Shown here: in pieces, positions 33,807 through 44,540 of the stretch
Layout of the letters: every line of letters begins with the position of its first letter
How positions within the stretch are numbered: position 1 is the stretch's first letter
NCBI GenBank assembly: GCA_030645955.1
Contig: JAUSMR010000080.1
Location: 1-54,593 of the forward strand
Direction: 5' to 3'
DNA length: 54,593 nucleotides
Source of the DNA: Gallionella sp.
GTDB taxonomy: Bacteria; Pseudomonadota; Gammaproteobacteria; Burkholderiales; Gallionellaceae
Made by a program: the position numbers and the translations under genes
Notes under the pieces: model-generated
What the model was told of the DNA's origin: nothing
Seen by the model: only the letters and a program-made list of their open reading frames with translations
The model's database searches: none

Positions 33807-35462
33807 ATGATTCAATCAATGGAAGACAACAGCGCCATAGCGGCGAACTCCGGGGAGATCGCGCGCGAGGGCGATGTTGCGCATGAAGTCAGGCGCCGCC
33901 GCACCTTTGCGATCATCTCCCACCCCGACGCGGGCAAGACCACGCTTACCGAAAAGCTGTTGCTGTTCGGTGGCGCGATCCAGATGGCGGGTACCGTGAA
34001 AGCGCGCAAAAGCGGCCGCCACGCCACGTCCGACTGGCTGGAAATCGAAAAGCAGCGCGGCATTTCCGTAGCCAGCTCGGTGATGCAATTCACCTATGAC
34101 GATTGCGTGATCAACCTGCTCGACACTCCCGGCCACCAGGATTTTTCCGAAGACACTTATCGCGTGCTGACCGCAGTGGATGCCGCAGTGATGGTTGTGG
34201 ATGCGGCCAAGGGCGTGGAAGAGCAGACCATCAAGCTGCTCGAAGTATGCCGTTTGCGCAACACGCCGATCATCACCTTCATCAACAAGATGGATCGTGA
34301 AGTGCGCGACCCGCTGGAAGTGCTGGACGAAATCGAGTCGGTGCTGAAAATCAAATGCGCGCCGGTTACCTGGCCTATCGGCATGGGAAAGCGCTTTCAG
34401 GGTGTGTACCACTTGCTGAATGACGAAGTGCTGCGATTCACCCCCGGTGAGGCGAAGGCCAATCAGGAAGTGGAAGTGTTGCAAGGCGCACAAATCGAAC
34501 AGCTCGTGCAGCAATGCCCGCAGGAAATGAAAATCATGCGCGACGAGACCGAGTTGGTCAGCGGCGCGGGCGCATCGTTCGACCTGCAGGAATTTCTCCG
34601 GGGCCAGCAAACGCCGGTGTTCTTCGGTTCCGGCATCAATAATTTCGGCGTGCGTGAAGTGCTGCGCGCCTTGGTGGACTGGGCGCCTGCGCCGCTGGCA
34701 CGCGAAACTGACAAGCGCATGGTGCAACCGACCGAACCGGCCTTCACCGGCTTCGTGTTCAAGATTCAGGCCAACATGGACCCGAATCACCGCGACCGCA
34801 TCGCGTTCCTGCGCGTGTGTTCCGGTCGTTACAGTTCCGGAATGAAGGTCAAGCACCGCCGCACCGGCAAGGAGATGAAGCTCGCCAACGCGGTGACCTT
34901 CATGGCCAACGAGCGTTCGCGCATGGACGAGGCGTATGCGGGCGACATCATCGGCGTGCACAATCACGGCCAGTTGCAGATCGGCGATGTGCTCACCGAG
35001 GGTGAGGCGCTCACATTCAAGGGCATTCCCTACTTCGCCCCGGAACTGTTCAGCCGCGCGCGCCTGCGCGACCCGATGAAGGCCAAACAGTTGCAAAAGG
35101 GTTTGCGCCAGTTGGGCGAAGAAGGCGCGGTACAGGTGTTCGAGCCGCTGCTGGACACCACGCCGCTGATTGGCGCGGTGGGACAGTTGCAGTTTGAAGT
35201 AGTCGAGCATCGCCTGAAATCAGAATACGGCGTGGATGCCGTGTTCGAGCGTGCCGGTATTCACACCGCACGCTGGGTGACCTGCTCCGATGCAGCGCAC
35301 CTGAATGAGTTCGTGAAGGCCAACCAGGCTCGCCTGGCACGCGATGTGGACGGCAATTTTGCCTATCTTGCCGACAACAGAGTGAACTTGCGCCTTGCGA
35401 TGGAACGCTGGCCGAAAGTGCAGTTCCACGCCACACGCGAGCACGGCCAGCAACTTGGCTGA
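33807..35462 (+). CDS. prfC: Peptide chain release factor 3
   Basis: A 551-residue GTPase that ejects release factors 1 and 2 from the ribosome after termination. GTP motifs: [21 protein letters not shown] (P-loop), [26 protein letters not shown] and NKMDRE. The C-terminal half has RF3-specific [26 protein letters not shown] and [15 protein letters not shown]. The N-terminus is about 22 residues longer than E. coli RF3; ATG at 33819 is another possible start. No clear ribosome site precedes it, and a terminator-like hairpin sits 16 bases upstream. Confidence 0.97.
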   Translation: MIQSMEDNSAIAANSGEIAREGDVAHEVRRRRTFAIISHPDAGKTTLTEKLLLFGGAIQMAGTVKARKSGRHATSDWLEIEKQRGISVASSVMQFTYDDCVINLLDTPGHQDFSEDTYRVLTAVDAAVMVVDAAKGVEEQTIKLLEVCRLRNTPIITFINKMDREVRDPLEVLDEIESVLKIKCAPVTWPIGMGKRFQGVYHLLNDEVLRFTPGEAKANQEVEVLQGAQIEQLVQQCPQEMKIMRDETELVSGAGASFDLQEFLRGQQTPVFFGSGINNFGVREVLRALVDWAPAPLARETDKRMVQPTEPAFTGFVFKIQANMDPNHRDRIAFLRVCSGRYSSGMKVKHRRTGKEMKLANAVTFMANERSRMDEAYAGDIIGVHNHGQLQIGDVLTEGEALTFKGIPYFAPELFSRARLRDPMKAKQLQKGLRQLGEEGAVQVFEPLLDTTPLIGAVGQLQFEVVEHRLKSEYGVDAVFERAGIHTARWVTCSDAAHLNEFVKANQARLARDVDGNFAYLADNRVNLRLAMERWPKVQFHATREHGQQLG

Positions 35463-35630
35463 GTGGTGCCAGAACAAAAAGCTTGCCAAAATACCGGCAA
35501 GACTTTTTGTGGGTATCCCGAATCAAGCGAACTGAATACCAAAACAGTCTCCAGGGAAGCGCAGCTCATGTGGCGTGAGCGATTCCCCTCGCGCCATAGC
35601 TGGGGTGATGCGCCACACCTTCCCTGCCAT

Positions 35631-35724
35631 CTGTCAGGCAAACACTGACAATAAAATCTCCGCTTCCCTTACGCCACAATCAGGCAAACACCTATGCAAA
35701 CTTTGCGTTCCGGAGAACATTATT
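35631..35724 (+). promoter_or_regulatory. 94-bp twin-palindrome element, copy 1
   Basis: Contains TGTCAGGCAAACACTGACA, a 34-base spacing to a second CAGGCAAACAC copy, the invariant CCTTACNCCANAATCAG, and CTTTGCGTT before GAACATTATT. It aligns without gaps with 39165-39258 and 54029-54122. It lies 168 bases before the small gene at 35892, with a TGTGCG-type palindrome in between. The gap 35463-35891 contains no other feature. Confidence 0.65.
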
Positions 35725-35794
35725 CGAGCATGGTTTTTCGATTGCATCCGGCACGCTGCAACATTGATCGCGGTGTTGTCACTGAATAATTTGT

Positions 35795-35810
35795 TGTGCG
35801 GTAACGCACA
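35795..35810 (+). promoter_or_regulatory. Palindromic site TGTGCGGTAACGCACA
   Basis: A near-perfect 16-bp palindrome of the recurrent family, followed by GAAG, 81 bases before the start at 35892, the same distance as at 1996 and 4000. Confidence 0.5.
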
Positions 35811-35891
35811 GAAGTGATGCGGCTTTGAATATATAAAACCATTCTGTGCGGGGGCTTCCCCGTTATTTCAATATTCAATAAGGAAAAATCT

Positions 35892-36122
35892 ATGGGCCAG
35901 AATCTTACCCAACCACAGGAAATCGATCATGTTTTGATGGCAATGGCGAGTCGTGACTTGGCCATGGACACGCCACTTCCAGACAGATATTCGTCGAGCA
36001 TATCCATTCAAAACGTAAAGGGTGATGGAATCACTGTGGCGACAGATTTTTCATGCGGCACAGAGCATGCAAAATCGACGCACGGGTTCTGCGAATCACA
36101 CCCATACGTTTGGAGTATGTAA
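35892..36122 (+). CDS. Small hypothetical protein
   Basis: A 76-residue open frame with an AAGGA site eight bases before ATG. The N-terminal half (QEIDHVLMAMASRDLAMDTPLPDRYSSSISIQNVKGDGITVATDF) looks like a real soluble protein; the C-terminus with its histidines and cysteines may result from a frameshift. I recognise no family. It lies downstream of both candidate regulatory elements and upstream of an Hsp20 relic, in a decayed copy of a stress locus. It may be intact or a fragment. Confidence 0.5.
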   Translation: MGQNLTQPQEIDHVLMAMASRDLAMDTPLPDRYSSSISIQNVKGDGITVATDFSCGTEHAKSTHGFCESHPYVWSM

Positions 36123-36191
36123 AAAATTGTTGGAACGACACTTGAGCATTTGGCTGTTTGATTTAACCGTAACCGCAACAAGGGAATCGTT

Positions 36192-36313
36192 ATGCAAAAC
36201 CCCAAATTTGCATTACAGGCGCTGATAGTTGCATTTTGTTCATGATGCTGGGCGCCAATGTCGCTGTTGCGGCGGATCAGGCGCAAGTAAAGCAGGAAAC
36301 GCCAGGCTACTAA
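36192..36313 (+). pseudogene. Frameshifted small exported peptide
   Basis: ATG opens MQNPKFALQALIVAF, then a stop. One base out of frame the sequence continues MMLGANVAVAADQAQVKQETPGY to TAA. Joined, these give a signal peptide with an AAD-type cleavage site and a short mature peptide. A single-base frameshift is the simplest reading. Confidence 0.35.
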
Positions 36314-36325
36314 AGGATATCTATT

Positions 36326-36456
36326 ATGAACCTGGTTAAACGGGACATATTCAGAGAACTGGAGGATGCCAAGGTCACCATACAGGACGGCATGTTCAAC
36401 GTCATTCTCCCAAGCACGAGAAGGCCAAGGCAATCAATATCATAGTGTTGTCGTAA
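36326..36456 (+). pseudogene. Hsp20 relic with two internal deletions
   Basis: The sequence matches three separated parts of the intact Hsp20 gene at 39557: its start (MNLVKRDIFRELED), the segment KVTIQDGM, and its end (NVILPS... corresponding to [20 protein letters not shown]). Both joins fall at short direct repeats of the intact gene, GGARGATG and GGACGGCATG. The final part is also frameshifted; translation would end at 36445. Confidence 0.85.
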
Positions 36457-36479
36457 AAAATATGAAACAAGAGGACGAA

Positions 36480-36653
36480 ATGGTAAAAAATATACGCACC
36501 CGGCGCGCCAGCGCAGCAATCATGGTGGTACTGGGCGCAGTTCTGATGCTCATCGCGCCAGAAATCTGGGCGGGTTTGCTGTTGCTTATCCTGGGGGTGG
36601 TTCTGGAGCTGGCTGGCATCGCGCTGGGGCACAAGGCAAACAAGGCTCCCTAG
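36480..36653 (+). CDS. Small two-helix membrane protein
   Basis: A 57-residue protein starting at ATG after GAGGACGAA. A basic N-terminus (MVKNIRTRRAS) is followed by two hydrophobic helices (about 11-27 and 29-47) separated by PEIWAG, and a short basic tail. Predicted inner-membrane, both ends probably cytoplasmic. No family recognised beyond resemblance to small stress membrane proteins. It follows the Hsp20 relic by 24 bases and precedes rpoH. Confidence 0.65.
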   Translation: MVKNIRTRRASAAIMVVLGAVLMLIAPEIWAGLLLLILGVVLELAGIALGHKANKAP

Positions 36654-36660
36654 CTCTTGG

Positions 36661-36726
36661 AAAGCGCTGATTGAATCGGCATTGCGAAAAGCCTTTTGCT
36701 GCGAGCGAAGCGCGGCAGGTAGCGAA
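36661..36726. repeat. Relic left half of 133-bp element
   Basis: AAAGCGCTGATTGAATCGGCATTGCGAAAAGCC, then the inserted block TTTTGCTGCGAGCGAAGCGCGGCAGG seen also in the copies at 1 and 16878, ending at GTAGCGA. The right half is missing. It lies just upstream of rpoH. Confidence 0.65.
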
Positions 36727-36756
36727 TGCTGAAACTCTCACATAAGGAGAAACGCC

Positions 36757-37623
<867 letters not shown>

Positions 37624-37666
37624 TACCGCAATATCTGCTTACACCGCGAAATAAAGCCTGGATTGC

Positions 37667-38929
37667 ATGAATGCTGGAGGTTTTTTGAAAACGATATCCA
37701 GGCTGTTTGTTGCCAAATGGTGTTTGATTTTTCTGGCATCGGTTTTGGGCTGTACAGCAACCGCTTTCGCCACGGCAGTTCCCTCGCAAAAGCTCAATGA
37801 AGAAGCATCCGCACAGCCAGCCGATATTGAAGTTTTCGTCCGCGAAGGCTGCCCGCACTGTGCCAGGGCCGAAGCGTTCCTGACAGCACTCAAGCATGAA
37901 CAGCCGGAACTGAAGATTGTGATTCGCGATGTGCTCAAGGAGCCTGCTGCCCTGGAGCAATTAATACGCATTGCCAAAAATCAGGGTGTTGCCACGGTGA
38001 GTGTGCCGGCATTTGCGGTGGGCGGCCAATTGATCATCGGTTTTTCCGATGAAGCAGCCACGGATCAACTCATACGCGCCAGACTGGCACAAACACACAC
38101 CCAAGGCCGTAAACCTGCCGATGCGTCGCCCGGCTGCAAATCTGATGATAGCCAGCCCTGCGAAGCGGGCGCGCCCATTCCCGCAAACAAACAGGAAGCA
38201 TTCGCTGTCAATTTCTTCGGCCGCAAGGTGTCGCTCGATCAGGTCGGTTTGCCCCTGTTCACGCTGGCGATGGGTTTGCTGGACGGTTTCAATCCATGCT
38301 CTATGTGGGTATTGATCCTGATGATCTCGCTGCTGGCTCCCATGAATAACCGTTCCCGGATGTTTGCCATCGCCGGCACATTCGTCGCCGTGCAAGGTCT
38401 TGCCTATTTCGTTTTCATGGCGGCCTGGCTCAATCTTTTTCTGCTGGTCGGCCTCTCGCGCGTCTCGGAAATCATCATCGCCACCATTGCGTTGTTGGCT
38501 GGGGCGATCAACCTCAAGGACTTCTGGGCTTTCGGGTGGGGAGTTTCACTCTCGATTCCCGCTGCCGCCAAGCCCGGAATTTACGCCCGCATGCGGCGTA
38601 TCCTGCAGGCCGAAAACCTTGCTGCGGCGATACTCGGCACAGTGACACTGGCTATTCTGGTGCAGATCGTGGAATTCATGTGCACATCGGGTTTCCCGGC
38701 TTTGTTTACGCGGATATTGACGCTGCAACAACTGGATAGCCTGAGCTATTACGGCTACCTTTTGCTTTATGATCTGGCCTACATGCTCGATGACGTGATC
38801 GTCCTGACTATCGGCGTAATCACTCTCAGCCAGCGCCGGCTTCAGGAAAAAGAAGGGCGCTGGCTCAAGTTGATCAGCGGCCTGGTGATGGTGGGACTGG
38901 GCGTGTACTTGCTGCTGATTCCGCATTGA
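37667..38929 (+). CDS. Glutaredoxin-like domain fused to membrane redox protein
   Basis: About 420 residues. A TTG at 37685 lies four bases after a perfect GGAGG and gives 414 residues, so the ATG at 37667 may not be the true start. A signal/membrane helix (about 12-35) precedes a thioredoxin-fold domain (residues 52-140) with active site REGCPHCARAEAF and cis-proline region VSVPAFAVGG. After a linker come six or seven membrane helices from about 190, beginning LAMGLLDGFNPCSMWVLILMISLL, a CcdA/DsbD-like signature. It probably moves reducing power across the inner membrane to envelope thiols. Confidence 0.85.
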   Translation: MNAGGFLKTISRLFVAKWCLIFLASVLGCTATAFATAVPSQKLNEEASAQPADIEVFVREGCPHCARAEAFLTALKHEQPELKIVIRDVLKEPAALEQLIRIAKNQGVATVSVPAFAVGGQLIIGFSDEAATDQLIRARLAQTHTQGRKPADASPGCKSDDSQPCEAGAPIPANKQEAFAVNFFGRKVSLDQVGLPLFTLAMGLLDGFNPCSMWVLILMISLLAPMNNRSRMFAIAGTFVAVQGLAYFVFMAAWLNLFLLVGLSRVSEIIIATIALLAGAINLKDFWAFGWGVSLSIPAAAKPGIYARMRRILQAENLAAAILGTVTLAILVQIVEFMCTSGFPALFTRILTLQQLDSLSYYGYLLLYDLAYMLDDVIVLTIGVITLSQRRLQEKEGRWLKLISGLVMVGLGVYLLLIPH

Positions 38930-39164
38930 AGCAACATAATATTTTTTGCCAACTGCTTTTTCCGGGTTCAATACTACAGCCGTAATTTTACAAATCAGCA
39001 CCGGAGCCTCGCAGGATAAATTTGCGGGATATGGCTGGAAATCCGCTGAGAAAATACGCCGCCGCAGGTCACGATTTGGCATAAGCCGAACAGCCTGAAC
39101 AAAGAGCCGGGAGGCAACTCAGATAATACAACCTTGCCTATCCGGGCGCGCCCCTCATCAACAC

Positions 39165-39258
39165 CCGTCAGGCAAACACTGACAACAAAATCTCTCAGTG
39201 CCTTACACCAAAATCAGGCAAAAACCGATACACACTTTGCGTTTAAAGGAACATTATT
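39165..39258 (+). promoter_or_regulatory. 94-bp twin-palindrome element, copy 2
   Basis: CCGTCAGGCAAACACTGACA, then AATCAGGCAAAAACCGATA at the same spacing as the other copies, then CTTTGCGTTT and GGAACATTATT. It lies 95 bases before the SAP-like gene that is coupled to Hsp20. It is the only recognisable feature in the gap 38930-39353. Confidence 0.65.
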
Positions 39259-39353
39259 AAAATGTGTTTTGGTGACTGAAGAATCGTTAGTTATCAGTAC
39301 CTCGTGCTTTGCGCTGCGACACATGCAGATCAACCAATCAACCAGGAGCCGCC

Positions 39354-39560
39354 ATGAAACTTGAAGAGGTTCGTACCATTGCCAAGTCGCACAGCATCAA
39401 ACACAACCACCTTTCAAAAACCGATCTGATTAAAATGATTCAAACTGCTGAGGGTAACTTTGACTGTTTTGCCACCGCCTATGACGGCGAATGCGATCAG
39501 GCTGACTGCATTTGGCGCGATGATTGTTTTGAAACCGCTCAACAAGAAGAACTGTCATGA
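39354..39560 (+). CDS. SAP-like N-terminus with Cys-rich tail
   Basis: A 68-residue protein with AGGAG six bases before the ATG. Residues 1-33 (MKLEEVRTIAKSHSIKHNHLSKTDLIKMIQ) form the helix-turn-helix of SAP/Rho-N-type nucleic-acid-binding motifs. The tail NFDCFATAYDGECDQADCIW and RDDCF holds four cysteines and several acids, a possible metal site. The stop overlaps the Hsp20 start in ATGA, so the two are translationally coupled. The function is unknown; a regulator or RNA-binding role with Hsp20 is possible. Confidence 0.8.
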   Translation: MKLEEVRTIAKSHSIKHNHLSKTDLIKMIQTAEGNFDCFATAYDGECDQADCIWRDDCFETAQQEELS

Positions 39561-40006
39561 ATTTGATTAAATGGGATCCATTCAGGGAACTGGAAGATGT
39601 TTCCAACCGCTTGAATCGTATCTTCGGCCAATCTCTTGCCCGTACCGAATCTGGCCAAAACATGTTGGCGGTGGCGGACTGGGCACCTTCCGTCGATATC
39701 AGCGAGACGGACACCGCATATCTGATCAAGGCCGAAATTCCCGGGGTGAAGAAGGAGGATGTCAAGGTCACCATACAGGACGGCATGCTCACCATTCAGG
39801 GTGAACGCAAGCAGGAGAAGGAAGAGAAGGATAAGAAGTTCCACCGTATCGAGCGATTCTATGGCAGCTTCGTGCGCAGCTTCCGTGTGCCCGACGATGC
39901 CGACGAGTCCGCCGTGAAGGCCGAATTCAAGGACGGCATGCTCAACGTCACGCTGGCCAAGTCCGAGAAGGCCAAGCCCAAGGCAATTGAAGTCTCGGTG
40001 TCGTAA
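39557..40006 (+). CDS. Small heat-shock protein Hsp20
   Basis: A 149-residue protein. N-terminal region [23 protein letters not shown] is followed by an alpha-crystallin domain (about 42-135: [78 protein letters not shown]) and a short tail ending KAIEVSV with the I-x-V motif for oligomerisation. It holds unfolding proteins without ATP. A decayed copy lies at 36326-36456. The nearby rpoH gene suggests heat-shock control. Confidence 0.97.
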   Translation: MNLIKWDPFRELEDVSNRLNRIFGQSLARTESGQNMLAVADWAPSVDISETDTAYLIKAEIPGVKKEDVKVTIQDGMLTIQGERKQEKEEKDKKFHRIERFYGSFVRSFRVPDDADESAVKAEFKDGMLNVTLAKSEKAKPKAIEVSVS

Positions 40007-40053
40007 AGAACCCGCAGGGGGTTTCCCTGTTTTTTAAGCAAGGAGTTGGTCAC

Positions 40054-40257
40054 ATGGCAACTGGTACAGTTAAATGGTTTAACGACGCAAAGGGTTTCGG
40101 TTTTGTCACTCCAGATGATGGCAGCGATGATTTGTTCGCACACTTTTCCGCCATCAACATGGGCGGCTTCAAGTCACTCAAAGAAGGCCAAAAGGTTAGC
40201 TTTGACGTGACACAAGGCCCCAAGGGCAAGCAAGCCTCCAACATTCAGGCCGTTTAG
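40054..40257 (+). CDS. Cold-shock protein, CspA family
   Basis: A 67-residue single OB-fold protein with an AAGGAG site. RNA-binding motifs RNP1 KGFGFVTP and RNP2 DLFAHFSAI are intact, with [11 protein letters not shown] at the N-terminus and [11 protein letters not shown] at the end. It acts as an RNA chaperone or antiterminator. It lies 47 bases after hsp20 and may share its transcript. Confidence 0.97.
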   Translation: MATGTVKWFNDAKGFGFVTPDDGSDDLFAHFSAINMGGFKSLKEGQKVSFDVTQGPKGKQASNIQAV

Positions 40258-40285
40258 CCGAAACGTTGATTTTTCATTTTTCACC

Positions 40286-40345
40286 AGGGAAGCGCAGATT
40301 AAATCATCAGGTTCACTACGAACGGATTAGACCTGCGTTTCCCTA
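40286..40345. repeat. Internally deleted 133-bp element
   Basis: Both termini are present (AGGGAAGCGCAGATTAAATC and ACCTGCGTTTCCCTA), but the central palindrome is replaced by a short stretch of about 25 bases. The two ends thus form a 60-base foldback between csp and groEL. Confidence 0.75.
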
Positions 40346-40414
40346 AGGTTACCGGCCAGTAAGTGAAAATCGGGGATGAGGAACTACTTGTCATGCGGGA
40401 AGCAGGCGTCATAG

Positions 40415-42085
<1,671 letters not shown>

Positions 42086-42149
42086 GGCGCCTGTGAATTT
42101 TAGTAACAAATACTAGCAGTCAAACAATTAAACACAAGGAGAAATTATC

Positions 42150-42653
42150 ATGAATCAAACAACTATTTCTGGCGGCTTCCGCCAAATCCAGCGCCACGAC
42201 AATCTCTTTCAGGAACGTGTGCACGATGCCTACAAAGCCAAAGGCAAGCTGCCGGAGCCGACCGTCTGCCCGCAATGCGGCGCGGTGTTTCATGGTGGCC
42301 GCTGGCAGTGGCTCAATGCTCCGGCAAACGCGCATAAGGAAACCTGCCCCGCCTGCCATCGCATCCATGACCATTACCCCGCCGGCTTCCTGACGATGAA
42401 GGGGGAGTTCTTCGAATCCCATCGCGACGAAATCATGCATCTCGTGCACAACCATGAAAAACACGAACGTACAGAACACCCGCTCAAACGCATCATGGAG
42501 GTGGAAGAAAAAGATGGCGCAACACTGGTAACCACGACCGACATCCATCTTGCCCGTGGCATCGGCGAAGCGCTGCATCATGCATATCAGGGCGAGCTGC
42601 AATTTCACTATAACCCGGAACAAAATCTGTTGCGGGTAAGTTGGACGCACTAA
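42150..42653 (+). CDS. BCAM0308-type zinc-ribbon protein
   Basis: A 167-residue cytoplasmic protein with AAGGAG. An N-terminal helix (FRQIQRHDNLFQERVHDAYKAKGKL) is followed by two cysteine pairs, CPQCGAVFHGGRW and CPACHRIHDHYPAG, that form a treble zinc ribbon, and then an alpha/beta domain of about 85 residues ending YNPEQNLLRVSWTH. It resembles the BCAM0308 family of uncharacterised proteins, often in stress islands. C-terminal IHLARGIGEALHHAYQGEL recalls ribosome-associated NMD3-like folds. No enzymatic motif is evident. Confidence 0.75.
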   Translation: MNQTTISGGFRQIQRHDNLFQERVHDAYKAKGKLPEPTVCPQCGAVFHGGRWQWLNAPANAHKETCPACHRIHDHYPAGFLTMKGEFFESHRDEIMHLVHNHEKHERTEHPLKRIMEVEEKDGATLVTTTDIHLARGIGEALHHAYQGELQFHYNPEQNLLRVSWTH

Positions 42654-42665
42654 AAGGGCATAGCG

Positions 42666-44147
42666 ATGCGCTCCTCGAATCCGACTGCACTCGCAATTTT
42701 CCTGACAATGATGCTTCTCGTGGCGACGATCGCGTTGACGATTGTCAGCGGCGATAAGCAATCAAGCATAGCGACAGCCAATGCAAGAACATCTACCGGC
42801 ACCGGGCCGTACGCCCCGGTGCCGGTAGCGCTGCCCAATTTTACTGCCCTGGTCAAGAAGGAAGGTCCCGCGGTAATCAACATAAGCACCACCAAAAAGG
42901 TGCGCGGTGTGCTTCCATTCCCTGCATTCCCAGGCATTACCCCGGAAGATCCTTTTTACGAGTTCTTCCGCCGGTTTACGCCCGGCGAGGAGGCTCCGCG
43001 CGAGTTCCGCAGCAAGTCGCTCGGCTCTGGCTTCATTGTCAGCGCTGACGGTTATGTTCTTACCAATGCTCACGTTGTCGAGGACGCAGAAGAGGTAACT
43101 GTAAAGCTGACCGACCAGCGCGAGTTCAAGGCAAGGGTCATCGGCGCGGACAGACGCAGCGATATTGCGCTGCTTAAGATTTCTGCCAAGGATCTTCCGG
43201 TCGTTAACATCGGTGACTCGTCAAAACTCGAGGTGGGGGAATGGGTCGTCGCAATCGGTTCGCCGTTCGGCCTTACCAACTCGGTTTCCCAGGGCATCGT
43301 GAGCGCCAAGGGGCGCAGCCTGCCGGGCGAGGATATCGTTCCGTTCATCCAGACCGATGTCCCGGTCAATCCGGGCAATTCCGGCGGCCCGCTGTTCAAC
43401 ATGAATGGGGAAGTGGTTGGTATCAACTCCCAGATATATAGCCGCAGCGGCGGTTACATGGGCTTGTCCTTCGCGATCCCGATTGATCTCGCGATGAAGG
43501 TGAAGGACGAGTTGTTAAAACATGGCAAGGTCAGGCGTGGCAGACTCGGCATGACCGTCCAGAGCGTAGAACCGGAGCATGCCAAATCGTTCGAGCTGAC
43601 CAAGGCAGGTGGTGCGCTGATCACCTCGGTGGAAAAAGATGGGCCTGCCTATCGCGCCGGCCTTGAGATCGGCGACATCATCCTGAAATTTGATGGCAAG
43701 GAACTGGCCGGCGCGGATGATCTGGTGCGCGCAGTTGCCGAAGCCGTGCCGGGATCGAGCGCAAAACTTCAGGTTTGGCGTAATGGTGCTGCCAGAGAAA
43801 TGACGGTCAGGCTGGGTGAGGCTGATAGCGAACACATGGCGCAAAAACAGGAGCTGGGGGGCAAGGCGGCTGAACCCGGGCAGCTTGGCCTCACCCTGCG
43901 CGAGCTTGCTCGCGATGAGCAGCGCGCATTGCATACCGATGGGTCGCTGGTGGTCGAGGCGGTCGCGGGAGTTGCTGCGGAGTCGGGTGTCCAGCCGGGC
44001 GACATTATCATCGCCATCAACAGCCAGCGTGTCTCCAGCATCAGGCAGCTTCGTGCGGAGCTGGCTAAAGTCGGCAAGCGAGCCGCTGTGCTGGTGCAGC
44101 GCGAGGGCATTATGCTTTTTTTACCGTTAAAGTTTCCGGATAAGTGA
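42666..44147 (+). CDS. degQ: HtrA/Deg-type periplasmic serine protease
   Basis: A 493-residue protein with a single N-terminal hydrophobic segment (about 9-28) serving as signal or anchor. The trypsin-like domain has the complete triad: His in LTNAHVV, Asp in RSDIALLKI, Ser in GNSGGPLF. Two PDZ domains follow (about 285-370, ALITSVEKDGPAYRAGLEIGDIIL; and 400-490, SLVVEAVAGVAAESGVQPGDIII). It degrades or refolds damaged periplasmic proteins. It starts 13 bases after the zinc-ribbon gene stop. DegP and DegQ cannot be separated from sequence alone. Confidence 0.95.
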   Translation: MRSSNPTALAIFLTMMLLVATIALTIVSGDKQSSIATANARTSTGTGPYAPVPVALPNFTALVKKEGPAVINISTTKKVRGVLPFPAFPGITPEDPFYEFFRRFTPGEEAPREFRSKSLGSGFIVSADGYVLTNAHVVEDAEEVTVKLTDQREFKARVIGADRRSDIALLKISAKDLPVVNIGDSSKLEVGEWVVAIGSPFGLTNSVSQGIVSAKGRSLPGEDIVPFIQTDVPVNPGNSGGPLFNMNGEVVGINSQIYSRSGGYMGLSFAIPIDLAMKVKDELLKHGKVRRGRLGMTVQSVEPEHAKSFELTKAGGALITSVEKDGPAYRAGLEIGDIILKFDGKELAGADDLVRAVAEAVPGSSAKLQVWRNGAAREMTVRLGEADSEHMAQKQELGGKAAEPGQLGLTLRELARDEQRALHTDGSLVVEAVAGVAAESGVQPGDIIIAINSQRVSSIRQLRAELAKVGKRAAVLVQREGIMLFLPLKFPDK

Positions 44148-44212
44148 GCGCTTTTAATGTGAAGCCCCACATACCCGTCAGGTTGAATGGATAGAGCCGG
44201 CTCCCAACCGGG

Positions 44213-44291
44213 CTAAGGGAGCGCTGATCAAATCGTCATTGCGAAAAGCCTTTAGGTACCGACAGCCTGGGTGAATAAATCAGCAATCCCC
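44213..44291. repeat. Internally deleted 133-bp element
   Basis: TAAGGGAGCGCTGATCAAATCGTCATTGCG forms the left part and GACAGCCTGGGTGAATAAATCAGCAATCCCCCAA the right part; the centre is missing. The gap 44148-44540 shows no other feature. Confidence 0.65.
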
Positions 44292-44540
44292 CAAGTAAAA
44301 ATTTGGAGGCCATTCCCGGGCGTCAGAGCGATAGAACATGCCTGCAGGCGATACGCACGGTATTACAATTTTGACTTCGGCGCAGTCTTCAACCCGGACG
44401 CAAAGCAATTGTCGAGCATATGGGCTGCAGGCCGGGTGTCTGCGCAGTATCATAGCGAGGTCGGATTTAACGAGTGATAAGCGTGCCATGGCAGACGGGT
44501 TTGATGGCAGCAACGCAACATGATTGCGAGGAGGCAAAGC

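Noticed and set aside
33816..35210. 464-codon minus-strand open frame opposite prfC
   Set aside because: RF3 motifs are intact on the plus strand and the antisense translation shows no domain or signal.
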